Source of the DNA: JADKAV01 sp963732355
GTDB lineage: Bacteria > Actinomycetota > Actinomycetes > S36-B12 > UBA10799
Direction of reading: 5' to 3'
DNA: 64,000 nucleotides
NCBI GenBank assembly: GCA_963732355.1
Contig: CAVSZD010000007.1
Span: 496,001-560,000 of the forward strand
Shown: positions 6,999 through 15,526 of the stretch, in pieces
How the letters are laid out: each line of letters opens with the position of its first letter
Position numbering within the stretch: the stretch's first letter is position 1
The notes under the pieces: generated by a model
Told to the model about the DNA's origin: nothing
The model's database searches: none
Seen by the model: the letters and a program-made list of their open reading frames with translations, nothing else
Position numbers and translations under genes: made by a program

Positions 6999-8846
6999 TC
7001 ACTCCACCGTCACGGACTTGGCGAGGTTGCGAGGCTGATCCACATCGTGACCCTTGGCGGTTGCAAGCTCGCAGGCGAAGACCTGCAGCGGCACCGTGGT
7101 GACCAGCGGCTGCATCAGTGTCGGGACCACCGGCACCGAGATGATCTCGTTCGCATACGGCTCCACACCCTCATCGCCCTCTTCGGCGATCACGATGGTG
7201 AACGCCCCCCGAGCCCGGATCTCCTGCAGGTTGGAGATCATCTTCTCGTGCAGGACCGACCGTCCCCTCGGTGAGGGCATCACGCAGATGACCGGCAGAC
7301 CTTCCTCGATCAACGCGATCGGGCCGTGCTTCAGTTCGCCGGCGGGGAATCCTTCGGCGTGCATGTAGGCGAGCTCCTTGAGTTTCAAGGCGCCTTCCAG
7401 AGCCACCGGATAGCCGACGTGACGGCCGAGGAAGAGCACTGAGCGGGCGTCCTTGAGCCCACGTGCCAACTCTCGCACCGGATCCATCGTGTCCAGGACG
7501 AGGTCGATCCTGTTGGGCATGCTCGCCAGGTCCGACACGAGTCCGCGGATCTCGTCACCGAAGAAGTTGCCGCGGACCTGCGCCAGGTACATGCCGAACA
7601 ACTGGGTGGCGACCAACTGCGTAAGGAACGCTTTTGTCGAGGCGACCGCAATCTCTGGCCCGGCGTAGGTATACAGCGCCGCGTCGGACTCCCGCGGGAT
7701 CGTCGAACCCTGGGTGTTGCAGATGCTCAGAACGCGCGAACCCTGTTCGCGGGCGTGGCGCACGGCCATGAGCGTGTCCATCGTCTCCCCCGACTGGGAG
7801 ATCGCGATCACCAGTGTCTGCCGGTCGAGGATGGGGTCGCGGTAGCGGAACTCGCTGGCCAGTTCCACCTCCACCGGGATTCGGGTCCAGTGCTCGATGG
7901 CGTACTTGGCGACCAGTCCGGCGTGGTAGGCGGTGCCGCAGGCAGCCACGACGATCTTGTCGATCTCCCGCAGCTCGGCATCCGAGATGGTCAGGCCATC
8001 AAGGACCAAACGGTTGTCCTCGGTGATCCGGCCCAGCAGGGTGTCGGCGACCGCCTTGGGCTGCTCGGCGATCTCCTTGAGCATGAACAGGTCGTAGCCG
8101 CCCTTCTCGGCGGCGCTGGCATCCCAGGTGACTTCGAACTCGGTTCCTTCAGCGGGCATGCCGTCGAAATCGCTGACCGACACCCCGTCGCGCGTGATCG
8201 TGATGACCTGATCCTGGCCGAGTTCCATGGCCATCCGGGTGTGCGCGATGAATGCCGAAACGTCGGATGCCAGGAAGGTCTCACCTTCGCCGAGTCCGAC
8301 GACCAAGGGGGAGTTGCGCCTTGCACCCACCAGCGTGTCCGGGTCGTCAGCTGAAGCGGCCACGAGGGTGAACGCGCCCCGCAACTTGCGCGAGGTGCTC
8401 TGCATCGCCTCGGTCAGGTTCGCGCAATCGCGCAATTCAGCGGCGAGCAGGTGTGCCGCGACCTCGGTATCGGTCTCGCTGAGGAAAGTCACACCCTGCG
8501 CCTGCAGTTCGTCACGCAACTCCGCGAAGTTCTCGATGATCCCGTTGTGGATGACCGCAAGGCGACCGTCTTCGCTCAGATGGGGGTGGGCATTGATGTC
8601 GTTCGGGGCGCCGTGGGTGGCCCACCGGGTGTGGCCGATCCCCACCGTGGTTTCCGGCAGGGGGGTGTCCTCGAGCGCCGCCTCAAGATTGGCCAGTTTT
8701 CCGGCCCGTTTACGCGACTGCACTCCGGCGGCGGTGACCACCGCCACCCCTGCTGAGTCATAACCCCGGTATTCCAGGCGCCTAAGGCCTTCCACGACCA
8801 CCGACGTCGCATCCTGGGCGCCGACGTACCCCACAATTCCGCACAT
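6999..8846 (-). CDS. glmS: Glutamine--fructose-6-phosphate aminotransferase (isomerising)
   Basis: A 615-residue enzyme that converts fructose-6-phosphate and glutamine to glucosamine-6-phosphate, the entry to UDP-GlcNAc. The N-terminal Ntn glutaminase begins MCGIVGYVG, with Cys2 as nucleophile after Met removal. Two SIS sugar-isomerase domains follow (ISQSGETMDTL; the family C-terminus ends DQPRNLAKSVTVE). I chose ATG 8846 because it puts the catalytic Cys at position 2; upstream in-frame codons would bury it. No glmS ribozyme is visible upstream. It lies near glmM, the next enzyme. Confidence 0.95.
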   Translation of the reverse strand: MCGIVGYVGAQDATSVVVEGLRRLEYRGYDSAGVAVVTAAGVQSRKRAGKLANLEAALEDTPLPETTVGIGHTRWATHGAPNDINAHPHLSEDGRLAVIHNGIIENFAELRDELQAQGVTFLSETDTEVAAHLLAAELRDCANLTEAMQSTSRKLRGAFTLVAASADDPDTLVGARRNSPLVVGLGEGETFLASDVSAFIAHTRMAMELGQDQVITITRDGVSVSDFDGMPAEGTEFEVTWDASAAEKGGYDLFMLKEIAEQPKAVADTLLGRITEDNRLVLDGLTISDAELREIDKIVVAACGTAYHAGLVAKYAIEHWTRIPVEVELASEFRYRDPILDRQTLVIAISQSGETMDTLMAVRHAREQGSRVLSICNTQGSTIPRESDAALYTYAGPEIAVASTKAFLTQLVATQLFGMYLAQVRGNFFGDEIRGLVSDLASMPNRIDLVLDTMDPVRELARGLKDARSVLFLGRHVGYPVALEGALKLKELAYMHAEGFPAGELKHGPIALIEEGLPVICVMPSPRGRSVLHEKMISNLQEIRARGAFTIVIAEEGDEGVEPYANEIISVPVVPTLMQPLVTTVPLQVFACELATAKGHDVDQPRNLAKSVTVE

Positions 8847-8935
8847 ATCCACAACGCTACCCGTCAGCATCCGGACATGTCGTACCCCCGGCGTTCAGTG
8901 ATCGCACATGGTCAAACCAACGACAGGAGGACCCC

Positions 8936-9412
8936 ATGTGCCAGATGTGCGACGACCCGAGACTCACCCCCGCAGACATGCGCGCGCGGATGTTCGCGAT
9001 CATCGAGAAGCACGGCTGGATGATCCAGTTCGTGGAATCTGAACCAGGATTCGAGTCTTTCGGCTACACCGTGGGCCTCACTGTCTGGAACCTGCCCGAG
9101 TTGTATGTCGAGGGCCTCACGGCGGCCCGGACCGCCGAACTGCTGAATGCGGCGGCCCGGGAGCTCATCGACAGCGACCTCGGACCCTGCGACACCTTCA
9201 AGGGCCCCGACGGTCGCACGTACCTGCTCGGGTTGCGTCTGGATGTCACTGAACTGCTGGCCGCGCTGGACGCCTTCGGAAGCCAGCGTAGCGGCTCTGG
9301 AACTGAGCCCGCTGTGATCAGGCGCGGTCCAGTGCCAAGCGGCGCTTCACGACCTCGGCCAGACCTTCTGCCACTGAATTGGCCGTGTGTTCGTCCTCGG
9401 CCTCCACCATGA
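8936..9412 (+). CDS. DUF4262-like protein, C-terminus probably shifted by one extra base
   Basis: The ATG at 8936 follows CAGGAGG at good spacing. The body (residues 1-118) reads as a DUF4262-type protein: CQMCDDP at the start, then FGYTVGLTVWNLPELYVEGL. Its biochemical role is unknown. As written, the frame continues to 9412, 95 nt into the 3' end of glmM on the other strand, with a Pro/Arg-rich tail. If the extra base a9290 is dropped, the frame ends AALELSPL at a TGA at 9315-9317, directly abutting the glmM stop at 9318. I consider that the likelier true end. Confidence 0.7.
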   Translation: MCQMCDDPRLTPADMRARMFAIIEKHGWMIQFVESEPGFESFGYTVGLTVWNLPELYVEGLTAARTAELLNAAARELIDSDLGPCDTFKGPDGRTYLLGLRLDVTELLAALDAFGSQRSGSGTEPAVIRRGPVPSGASRPRPDLLPLNWPCVRPRPPP

Positions 9413-10661
9413 CCCGCACCAGCGGTTCGGTGCCGGACTTGCGCAGGAGTACCCGTCCGGAGTCGCCGAGTCCACGCTCGGCCACAGCCACTGCCTCTGC
9501 GACTTCAGCATCACTGCCGACAGCATCCTTGTCCACGCCGGAGACGTTGATCAGAACCTGCGGCAGCCGACGCATGACCCCGGCGAGGTCTGCCAGGGAC
9601 TCCCGCGTGGTTGCCATGCGTGACATCAGTTGCAGTGCGGTCAAGATGCCGTCGCCGGTGGTCGCGTGTTCGGTCATCACAACGTGGCCGCTCTGCTCAC
9701 CGCCGAGCACGTGTCCGGCCGACAACATCGCCTCAAGGACGTAGCGGTCTCCCACCGCGGTCTCCACGACATCGATGGACTGATGCTGCATCGCGTGTTT
9801 GAAGCCGAGGTTGGCCATGACTGTGGCCACGACCGTGTCGTTGGCAAGCTGGCCCTGGTCACGCAGCGCTACAGCGATCACAGCCATGATCTGGTCACCG
9901 TCGACCAGATTCCCATCGGCATCAACTGCCAGGCAGCGGTCCGCGTCACCGTCGTGGGCGATTCCGAGGTCGGCATTGTGTTCGGCGACAGCGCGCTGCA
10001 GGTCCTCCATGTGGGTGGAGCCACAGCCGTGGTTGATGTTGTAGCCGTCGGGTTCGCAGTGGATTTCGATCACCTCTGCGCCCGCCTCGCGATAGGTCAG
10101 CGGAGCGACGTGGCTTGCAGCGCCGTTGGCGCCGTCCACGACGACTGTGAGGCCGTCAAGGGGTGTCGTGATGGTGGTCAGGAGGTGCCCGATGTACTCG
10201 ATGCTCGCCGACTCGTCTGTGACGATGCGGCCCACGGCGTCGCCCACGGGACGATCCCACTGCTCCTGGAGTCGGGCTTCGATCTGGTTCTCGATGTCGT
10301 CGGGCAACTTGTTGCCCTCGGCGTTGAAGAACTTGATCCCGTTGTCCGGCATGGCGTTGTGCGAGGCCGAGAGCATGACGCCCAGATCTGCCTGGCGGAC
10401 CTTGGTCAGGTACGCGACGGCGGGGGTCGGTAAGACCCCTACATCGAGCACGTCCACACCGGCACTGGCCAGTCCCGCCATGACCGCCGCCTGCAGGAAC
10501 TCGCCGCTGGCGCGCGGGTCACGACCGACCACGGCCGTGCGGCGACTGCCGACCTCGGAGAGGATGTGAGCGGCCGAAACGGACAGATCCAGAGCAAGTT
10601 CGGCCGTCACATCCCGATTCGCCAAACCGCGTACACCGTCGGTTCCGAACAGCGCGCCCAT
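9318..10661 (-). CDS. glmM: Phosphoglucosamine mutase
   Basis: A 447-residue enzyme that interconverts glucosamine-6-phosphate and glucosamine-1-phosphate, the step after GlmS toward UDP-GlcNAc, peptidoglycan and mycothiol. Motifs include the family N-terminus MGALFGTDGVRGLAN, the phosphoserine loop MLSASHN near residue 100, the Mg-binding DGDADR near 240, the sugar loop GGEQSGH near 320 and the phosphate-binding RKSGTEPLVRVM near 415. ATG 10661 begins the family N-terminus. It lies 10 nt after rpsI, in the rplM-rpsI-glmM order common in actinobacteria. Confidence 0.95.
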   Translation of the reverse strand: MGALFGTDGVRGLANRDVTAELALDLSVSAAHILSEVGSRRTAVVGRDPRASGEFLQAAVMAGLASAGVDVLDVGVLPTPAVAYLTKVRQADLGVMLSASHNAMPDNGIKFFNAEGNKLPDDIENQIEARLQEQWDRPVGDAVGRIVTDESASIEYIGHLLTTITTPLDGLTVVVDGANGAASHVAPLTYREAGAEVIEIHCEPDGYNINHGCGSTHMEDLQRAVAEHNADLGIAHDGDADRCLAVDADGNLVDGDQIMAVIAVALRDQGQLANDTVVATVMANLGFKHAMQHQSIDVVETAVGDRYVLEAMLSAGHVLGGEQSGHVVMTEHATTGDGILTALQLMSRMATTRESLADLAGVMRRLPQVLINVSGVDKDAVGSDAEVAEAVAVAERGLGDSGRVLLRKSGTEPLVRVMVEAEDEHTANSVAEGLAEVVKRRLALDRA

Positions 10662-10671
10662 GCCGCTGGAC

Positions 10672-11115
10672 TCAGCGCTTGCTGTACTGCGGTGCCTTAC
10701 GGGCCTTCTTGAGTCCGTACTTCTTGCGCTCCACGACGCGGGGGTCACGGGTGAGGAAGCCGGCCTTCTTCAGGTCCGGGCGGTACTCTTCGCCATCGAT
10801 CTCGATCAGGGCGCGGGCGATGCCCAGGCGCAGGGCTCCTGCCTGGCCGCCGACGCCGCCGCCGTGAAGGCGGGCGTGTACGTCGTACTGACCGTCAAGG
10901 CCGAGCACGCGGAAGGGCTCGGTCACGATCTGCTGGTGCACCTTGTTGGGGAAGTAGGTGGCCAGGTCACGGCCATTGATCTTCCACTGGCCTGAGCCGG
11001 GGACGACGCGCACGCGGGCAACGGCTTCTTTGCGGCGGCCCGTGCCGCCTCCCGGACGGTTCACTGCCTGGCGCGAAGGCGCCACTGGGGTCTCGGTGGT
11101 AAGGGTCTCAGTCAC
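10672..11115 (-). CDS. rpsI: Small-subunit ribosomal protein S9
   Basis: A 147-residue S9 (uS9) that binds 16S rRNA in the head and places its C-terminal Arg/Lys tail near P-site tRNA. The core GGGTGRRKEAVARVRVVPG opens after a roughly 25-residue Thr/Pro-rich extension, and the family ending KKARKAPQYSKR is intact. GTG 11115 is chosen over longer frames because a GGA-rich ribosome site precedes it and the frame further upstream overlaps rplM. It lies 22 nt downstream of rplM. Confidence 0.95.
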   Translation of the reverse strand: MTETLTTETPVAPSRQAVNRPGGGTGRRKEAVARVRVVPGSGQWKINGRDLATYFPNKVHQQIVTEPFRVLGLDGQYDVHARLHGGGVGGQAGALRLGIARALIEIDGEEYRPDLKKAGFLTRDPRVVERKKYGLKKARKAPQYSKR

Positions 11116-11137
11116 GACGTTTCCTTCCTGGCGCGAA

Positions 11138-11581
11138 CTACTGCGCAACCTGGCTGATGACATAAGGCACAGGCTGCTGGGCAGCGTGCGGGTGGTCCGG
11201 TCCGGCGTAGACCTTGAGCTTGCGGATCTGCTTGTTGCCGAGTTTGTTGTGCGGGAGCATCCCTGCCACAGCCTTCTCGATGACCCGTCGCGGGTTCTTG
11301 TCGAGAAGTTCACCGTAGGTGGTCGACTTGAGGCCGCCGGGGAATCCCGAGTGCCGCTGGTCGAGCTTCTGTTCCGCCTTGGCGCCAGTGAGTGCGACCT
11401 TCTCGGCGTTCACGACGATGACGAAGTCACCGGTGTCGACGTGGGGCGCAAAGGTCGGCTTGTGCTTGCCGCGCAGCAGAGTGGCAGCGTGGGTAGCCAG
11501 GCGGCCGAGGACGACATCCTGGGCGTCGATGACGTGCCACTCGCGGGTGACATCGTCGGCTTTCGGGGTGAACGTACGCAC
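11138..11581 (-). CDS. rplM: Large-subunit ribosomal protein L13
   Basis: A 147-residue L13 (uL13), an early-assembly 23S rRNA binder. It shows family landmarks REWHVIDAQDVVLGRLAT at the start and RHSGFPGGLKSTTYGELL in the middle, with the MLPHNKLG motif near residue 105. It starts at GTG 11581, preceded by AGGAAG. It is the first gene of the rplM-rpsI-glmM unit. The 225 bases upstream to arcC contain the arcC terminator and otherwise nothing I can identify. Confidence 0.95.
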   Translation of the reverse strand: MRTFTPKADDVTREWHVIDAQDVVLGRLATHAATLLRGKHKPTFAPHVDTGDFVIVVNAEKVALTGAKAEQKLDQRHSGFPGGLKSTTYGELLDKNPRRVIEKAVAGMLPHNKLGNKQIRKLKVYAGPDHPHAAQQPVPYVISQVAQ

Positions 11582-11761
11582 GACTTCCTACCTAGATCTA
11601 CGTGTGGAGACTCTGCTGGTGCAGAAACTCTGCTGTCGGGCTGTGCCTGCGGATGATCCCGCAGCGACTCAACCGCTCTGGTTGGCGCGCACATGGCGCA
11701 CACGACCTGTTCCAGAATAGCCCACGCCGCACGGCCAACCGAGCGGGGGACCCCGGCATGA

Positions 11762-11796
11762 GCAGAGGGGCCCCGCTGGTCACGGAGCCCCTCTGC
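11762..11796 (-). terminator. Terminator-like hairpin after arcC
   Basis: A perfect 10-bp stem, GCAGAGGGGC (11762-11771) with GCCCCTCTGC (11787-11796), around a 15-nt loop. It begins 11 nt beyond the arcC stop codon on the minus strand and has no U-tract. Confidence 0.65.
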
Positions 11797-11806
11797 GCAG
11801 ATGCTT

Positions 11807-12739
11807 CTACTCGTGGTACTGGATTCCGTCGACATCCATGCTGACCCTGGTTCCCGAGGTGCCGTCGAGAATCCCACGAAGGGTTTCCAGGGCACCGATG
11901 ACTGCGACCTTGCCGGACCGGGCGAACTCACATGCAGCGTCCACCTTCGGACCCATCGAACCGGCCGGGAAGTCCATCGCCTCCAGAGCGTCGGGGTGAG
12001 CAGCAGCGATCGCCTTCTGCTCCGGTGTCCCCCAGTTGACGTACACGGCGTCGGCATCGGTGGCGATCACGAGCATGTCAGCCTCGATGTCACGTGCCAG
12101 CACCATCGACGAGAAGTCCTTGTCGATGACCGCCTCGACACCTACGAGTTCCCGGGTGCCCTGCTTGTACATGGTCGGGATTCCGCCACCGCCGGTGCAC
12201 ACGACCACGGCGCCCTTCTCCAGGCACCATTCGATCGGACGGATCTGGAAGATGCGCTGGGGAAGTGGGGAAGGTACGACCCGTCGCCACATGTCTCCGT
12301 CCTGCTTGACCGTCCAGTCCTTCTCGGCAGCCAAACGGTTGGCTTCCTCCTCGGAGTAGACCGGACCGACGAACTTGGTGGGGTTGGCGAAGGCAGGGTC
12401 GTTGGCATCGACCTCGGTCATCGTCAGCAACGTGGCAAGTGGCTTCTCGAACGGAAGAAGGTTGCCCAGCTCTTGCTCGATGAAGTAGCCGATCATGCCC
12501 TCGGTCTGGGCTCCGAGAACATCGAATGGATAGGTGGACTCCTCGTTGAACGAGGCCGCCTGAAGGGCCAGCAGACCCACCTGGGGGCCGTTCCCGTGCG
12601 ACACCACGAGTTCGTGGTCGAGAGCCACGGGTGCCAGAGCCTCGCACGCGAGCCGCACGTTGGCGCGCTGACTCTCCACGGTCATGGGCTCCCCGCGCTT
12701 CTGCAGGGCGTTTCCACCAAGGGCAACAACGACACGCAT
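11807..12739 (-). CDS. arcC: Carbamate kinase
   Basis: A 310-residue amino-acid-kinase-fold enzyme that transfers phosphate between carbamoyl phosphate and ADP, making ATP in arginine, agmatine or purine catabolism. Family landmarks: MRVVVALGGNALQKRGEP at the N-terminus, VVSHGNGPQVGLL near residue 50, AVVVCTGGGGIP near 185, VIDKDFSS near 210 and FPAGSMGPKVDAACEF near 260. The ATG at 12739 follows GGAG. No arcA or arcB lies nearby; it stands between truA and rplM, so its pathway partner must be elsewhere. Confidence 0.93.
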   Translation of the reverse strand: MRVVVALGGNALQKRGEPMTVESQRANVRLACEALAPVALDHELVVSHGNGPQVGLLALQAASFNEESTYPFDVLGAQTEGMIGYFIEQELGNLLPFEKPLATLLTMTEVDANDPAFANPTKFVGPVYSEEEANRLAAEKDWTVKQDGDMWRRVVPSPLPQRIFQIRPIEWCLEKGAVVVCTGGGGIPTMYKQGTRELVGVEAVIDKDFSSMVLARDIEADMLVIATDADAVYVNWGTPEQKAIAAAHPDALEAMDFPAGSMGPKVDAACEFARSGKVAVIGALETLRGILDGTSGTRVSMDVDGIQYHE

Positions 12740-12825
12740 AGACTGTCTCCGCTCGAAAGGGTTAGGTAGCAGCAGCCTGCCACGCCACTGCAGGATTACG
12801 CATCTTGTCGGCTGCGCACCCACTC

Positions 12826-13639
12826 TCAACCCCTGAAGCGGCGCGCCCTGCTCGCCTGCGCGGCGAGTTCCTCGTCCTCGGGGTAGCCCACCTGCATCAG
12901 AGCCAGCGCATGTGCCGGCGCTGTTGCGAACAGATTCACCCTGCGTGCCTGCGTCAAGATCCGTTCCAACTGGATTGCGTCAAGGCGATGCTCCCCCACC
13001 GCTAACAGGGCACCCACAATGGAGCGCACCATCGAGTGGCAGAACGCGTCAGCGGTGATCGATGCGGTGATCAAGGCCGGGTCCCGGGGATCCTCAACGC
13101 GTGCCACGCTCATCTCGAGGATCGTGCGAACTGAGGAGGCGTCAGGTCGCGCTCGACAGAAGGCCGCGAAGTCGTGCTCCCCGACCAGACACTGGGCGGC
13201 CTCGTGCATCGTCGGCACGTCCAGCCCCGTTCGACGGATCATGACCGCGTTGCGCGCCCGGGGATCAAGCAGACCGCTGTCGCTGATCAGGTACTCATAA
13301 CGGCGAAACAGCGCGGAGAAGCGGGCGTCGAAACCCTGCGCCGCAAGCTCGGCGCGGCGCACCCGCACGTCCGCGGGCAGCACGGCGTTGAGCCTGCGCA
13401 CGCAGGTTTGCGAGCCAGGCCACACCGACTCCGGGATATCGACGTGGCAGACCTGACCCAGCGCATGGACACCGGCGTCCGTGCGCCCGGCCACCACGAT
13501 CGCCGGTTCTTCGATGCGCAGGATCCGGGCCAGGGCAACAGCCAACTCCCCCTGCACCGTTCGCAAGATCCGGCTGACGCGCCCACCCGGAGAACGCGCC
13601 CCCGTCATACGCGAGGTCGATCCTTATGCGGATGTCCAC
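12826..13639 (-). pseudogene. truA: tRNA pseudouridine(38-40) synthase TruA, with an apparent +1 frameshift near the N-terminus
   Basis: TruA modifies U38-U40 in tRNA anticodon arms. The N-terminal piece (from 13639, MDIRIRIDLAYDGGAFSGWA) and the rest (LRTVQGELAVALARIL, then the catalytic VAGRTDAGVHALGQ) are in different frames. The break is at 13565-13566, where GATCTTGCG would have to be GATCTGCG. Total 814 nt is three times 271 plus one. Apart from this the protein is full length and well conserved (active Asp in GRTDAGVHA, DFAAFCRARP, MVRSIVGALLAVG). The downstream frame alone lacks the essential first strand. It follows rplQ, as in other actinobacteria. Confidence 0.85.
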
Positions 13640-13672
13640 GCACGCGAGCCTATTCGCCTGACTCCGGGCGCG

Positions 13673-13785
13673 GTGTTGTGTTGTTACCGAACCCCTCGAT
13701 CAACTGTTGCGTTGTTGCGGGTTCGCGCGCCGGAAAACAGCAACAACACAACATCCGGACCGGCACGTCTGTAACAACGCAACAC
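13673..13785. repeat. Four-fold symmetric inverted-repeat element upstream of truA
   Basis: Four copies of a 14-mer: TGTTGTGTTGTTAC at 13674-13687, TGTTGCGTTGTTGC at 13705-13718, and inverted copies at 13740-13753 and 13771-13784. Direct neighbours are exactly 31 bp apart on each side and all are symmetric about position 13729. The outer pair (15 bp, one mismatch) and inner pair (14 bp, one mismatch) could form two stacked stems separated by 17-nt internal loops. It is AT-richer than the surrounding DNA. Confidence 0.9.
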
Positions 13786-13796
13786 TGGGCACGCCA

Positions 13797-13829
13797 ACGG
13801 CCCGCCACCCACGAGAGGTGACGGGCCGT
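13797..13829 (-). terminator. Terminator-like hairpin after rplQ
   Basis: A 13-bp stem (13797-13809 with 13817-13829, ACGGCCCG...) with one G-U pair on the transcribed strand and a 7-nt loop. It lies 8 bp past the frame-corrected rplQ stop at 13838. Confidence 0.65.
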
Positions 13830-13883
13830 CGGTACGACTAGGCGTCTTTGGACTCGGTGTCTTCCTTGAGACCCTCGACCGCG

Positions 13884-14420
13884 TCAGCTTCGGCCGTCTC
13901 CTGCGCGGCCTCGACCTCGCGCTTCGGCCTCAGCCTGCGCCTCGGGGCTCTGCGCCTGCTCCTCGACCTGCTCAACCGCGGCTGCGGAGGCGGCTTCGAC
14001 CTTGGCGGCGTCCTCGGCAGCACGCTTGGCCGCTGATGTGGCTTCCTTCACGACCGCCTCAGCCATCGGCTCTACCAGTTCGATGACCGCCATGGGCGCG
14101 TTGTCGCCCTTGCGGTTGCCGATCTTGGTGATGCGCGTGTAGCCACCGGGACGACCTGCGTACTGCGGGCCAATTTCGGTGAACAACTCGTGGACGACCG
14201 CCTTGTCGCGGATCACGGTCATGACCTTGCGACGGGCGTGCAGGTCACCGCGCTTGGCGAAGGTCACCAGCCGGTCGGCCAGGGGGCTCAGGCGCTTGGC
14301 CTTGGCCTCCGTGGTGGTGATGCGACCGTGCTGGAAGAGCGCGGTGGCCAGGTTGGCCAGCATCAACCGTTCATGGGCCGGTCCGCCACCGAGGCGGGGC
14401 CCCTTCGTCGGCGTGGGCAT
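13884..14420 (-). CDS. rplQ: Large-subunit ribosomal protein L17, with C-terminal extension (tail frame uncertain)
   Basis: L17 (bL17) lines the peptide exit tunnel. The core of about 120 residues is intact (MPTPTKGPRLGGGPAHERLM, then YAGRPGGYTRI). A long Ala/Glu-rich extension follows from about residue 125. As read, that tail turns into RGRGRAGDGRS and stops at 13884. Removing one base in the GCGC at 13919-13922 keeps it acidic (EVEAAQETAEADAVEGLKE) to a stop at 13838 that abuts the terminator hairpin. The corrected form has 193 residues. Acidic L17 tails are common in actinobacteria, so the shift is probably an error. Confidence 0.9.
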   Translation of the reverse strand: MPTPTKGPRLGGGPAHERLMLANLATALFQHGRITTTEAKAKRLSPLADRLVTFAKRGDLHARRKVMTVIRDKAVVHELFTEIGPQYAGRPGGYTRITKIGNRKGDNAPMAVIELVEPMAEAVVKEATSAAKRAAEDAAKVEAASAAAVEQVEEQAQSPEAQAEAEARGRGRAGDGRS

Positions 14421-14448
14421 GTGGTTCTCCTTGACTAGCGGCAGCTGC

Positions 14449-15462
14449 TCAGAGCTGCTCGTCCTCTGCGTACTGGTGGTCGTCCTCGGCGTAGAAGGTC
14501 ACAGCCTGCGAGGGATCGAAGCCTGCCGGGCTGTCCTTCAGGTTCAGGCCGAGACCCGCAAGGGAGTCCTTGACCTCGTCGATGGACTTCTGGCCGAAGT
14601 TTCGGATATCCATCAAGTCGGCCTCGCTGCGCGTGAGCAACTCACCGATGGTGTGCACACCCTCGCGCTTGAGGCAGTTGTAGGAACGCACCGACAGATT
14701 CAGAGCCTCGATCGGCTGGCTGAACTGCTCGGCCATGTAGGTGTCGACCTCAGACGGTCCGAGTTCGAGGCCCTCCGCGGCAGCATTGAGGTCGCGGGCA
14801 AGCCCGAAGAGCTCCACGAGGGTCTTACCTGCGCTTGCGACCGCATCGCGGGCACGGATGCTCGACTTGGTCTCGACGTCCACGACCAAGCGGTCGAAGT
14901 CCGTGCGCTGCTCGACACGAGTCGCTTCCACCTTGTAGGTGACCTTGAGCACCGGGGAGTAGATGGCGTCGACCAGAACTCGCCCGGCCTGCTTCTCCAC
15001 CATGGACCCGGCGGCTGCGGGGACGTAACCACGCCCGCGCTCGACGGTCAGTTCCATGGACAGCGATGCACCCTCGCCCAAAGTGGCCAGGTGCAGGTCC
15101 AGGTTGTGGACCTCCACCCCGGTGGGTGCGTCGATGTCGGCAACGGTCACATCCGCAGGACCGTTGGCCCGTAGGTACATCGTGACCGGCTCGTCCATCT
15201 CGGTGCTCACCACGATGCCCTTGACGTTCAGGACCAGTTCGGTGACGTCCTCGGCCATGCCGGGGACGGTGCTGAACTCGTGCTGCACACCGTCGATACG
15301 GATGCTCGTCACGGCCGCGCCGGGGATCGACGACAGCAGGGTGCGACGCAGGCTGTTGCCAAGGGTGTAACCGAAACCTGGCTCGAGCGGCTCGAGGACG
15401 AACCGGGAGCGGGAGTCGGAGACGAACTCTTCGGTCAATACTGGCCGACTGGCGATCTGCAC
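14449..15462 (-). CDS. rpoA: DNA-directed RNA polymerase alpha subunit
   Basis: A 337-residue alpha subunit. The N-terminal domain (1-230) dimerises and scaffolds beta/beta' (FVLEPLEPGFGYTLGNSLRR, SIPGAAVTSIRIDGV). The C-terminal domain (about 250-320) binds UP-element DNA and activators (LNLSVRSYNCLKREGVHTIG, IRNFGQKSIDEVKDSL). An acidic tail ends YAEDEQL. The gene sits between rpsD and rplQ as in the standard alpha operon. Confidence 0.97.
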   Translation of the reverse strand: MQIASRPVLTEEFVSDSRSRFVLEPLEPGFGYTLGNSLRRTLLSSIPGAAVTSIRIDGVQHEFSTVPGMAEDVTELVLNVKGIVVSTEMDEPVTMYLRANGPADVTVADIDAPTGVEVHNLDLHLATLGEGASLSMELTVERGRGYVPAAAGSMVEKQAGRVLVDAIYSPVLKVTYKVEATRVEQRTDFDRLVVDVETKSSIRARDAVASAGKTLVELFGLARDLNAAAEGLELGPSEVDTYMAEQFSQPIEALNLSVRSYNCLKREGVHTIGELLTRSEADLMDIRNFGQKSIDEVKDSLAGLGLNLKDSPAGFDPSQAVTFYAEDDHQYAEDEQL

Positions 15463-15526
15463 TTCTCTTCCTTTCTGGGACGACCGCTATATGACGTCCC
15501 GGAACCGCAGCACGATGCTGCGGGCC

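Noticed and set aside
8847..8935. glmS ribozyme or other riboswitch between glmS and DUF4262
   Set aside because: The 89-bp gap shows no ribozyme core.
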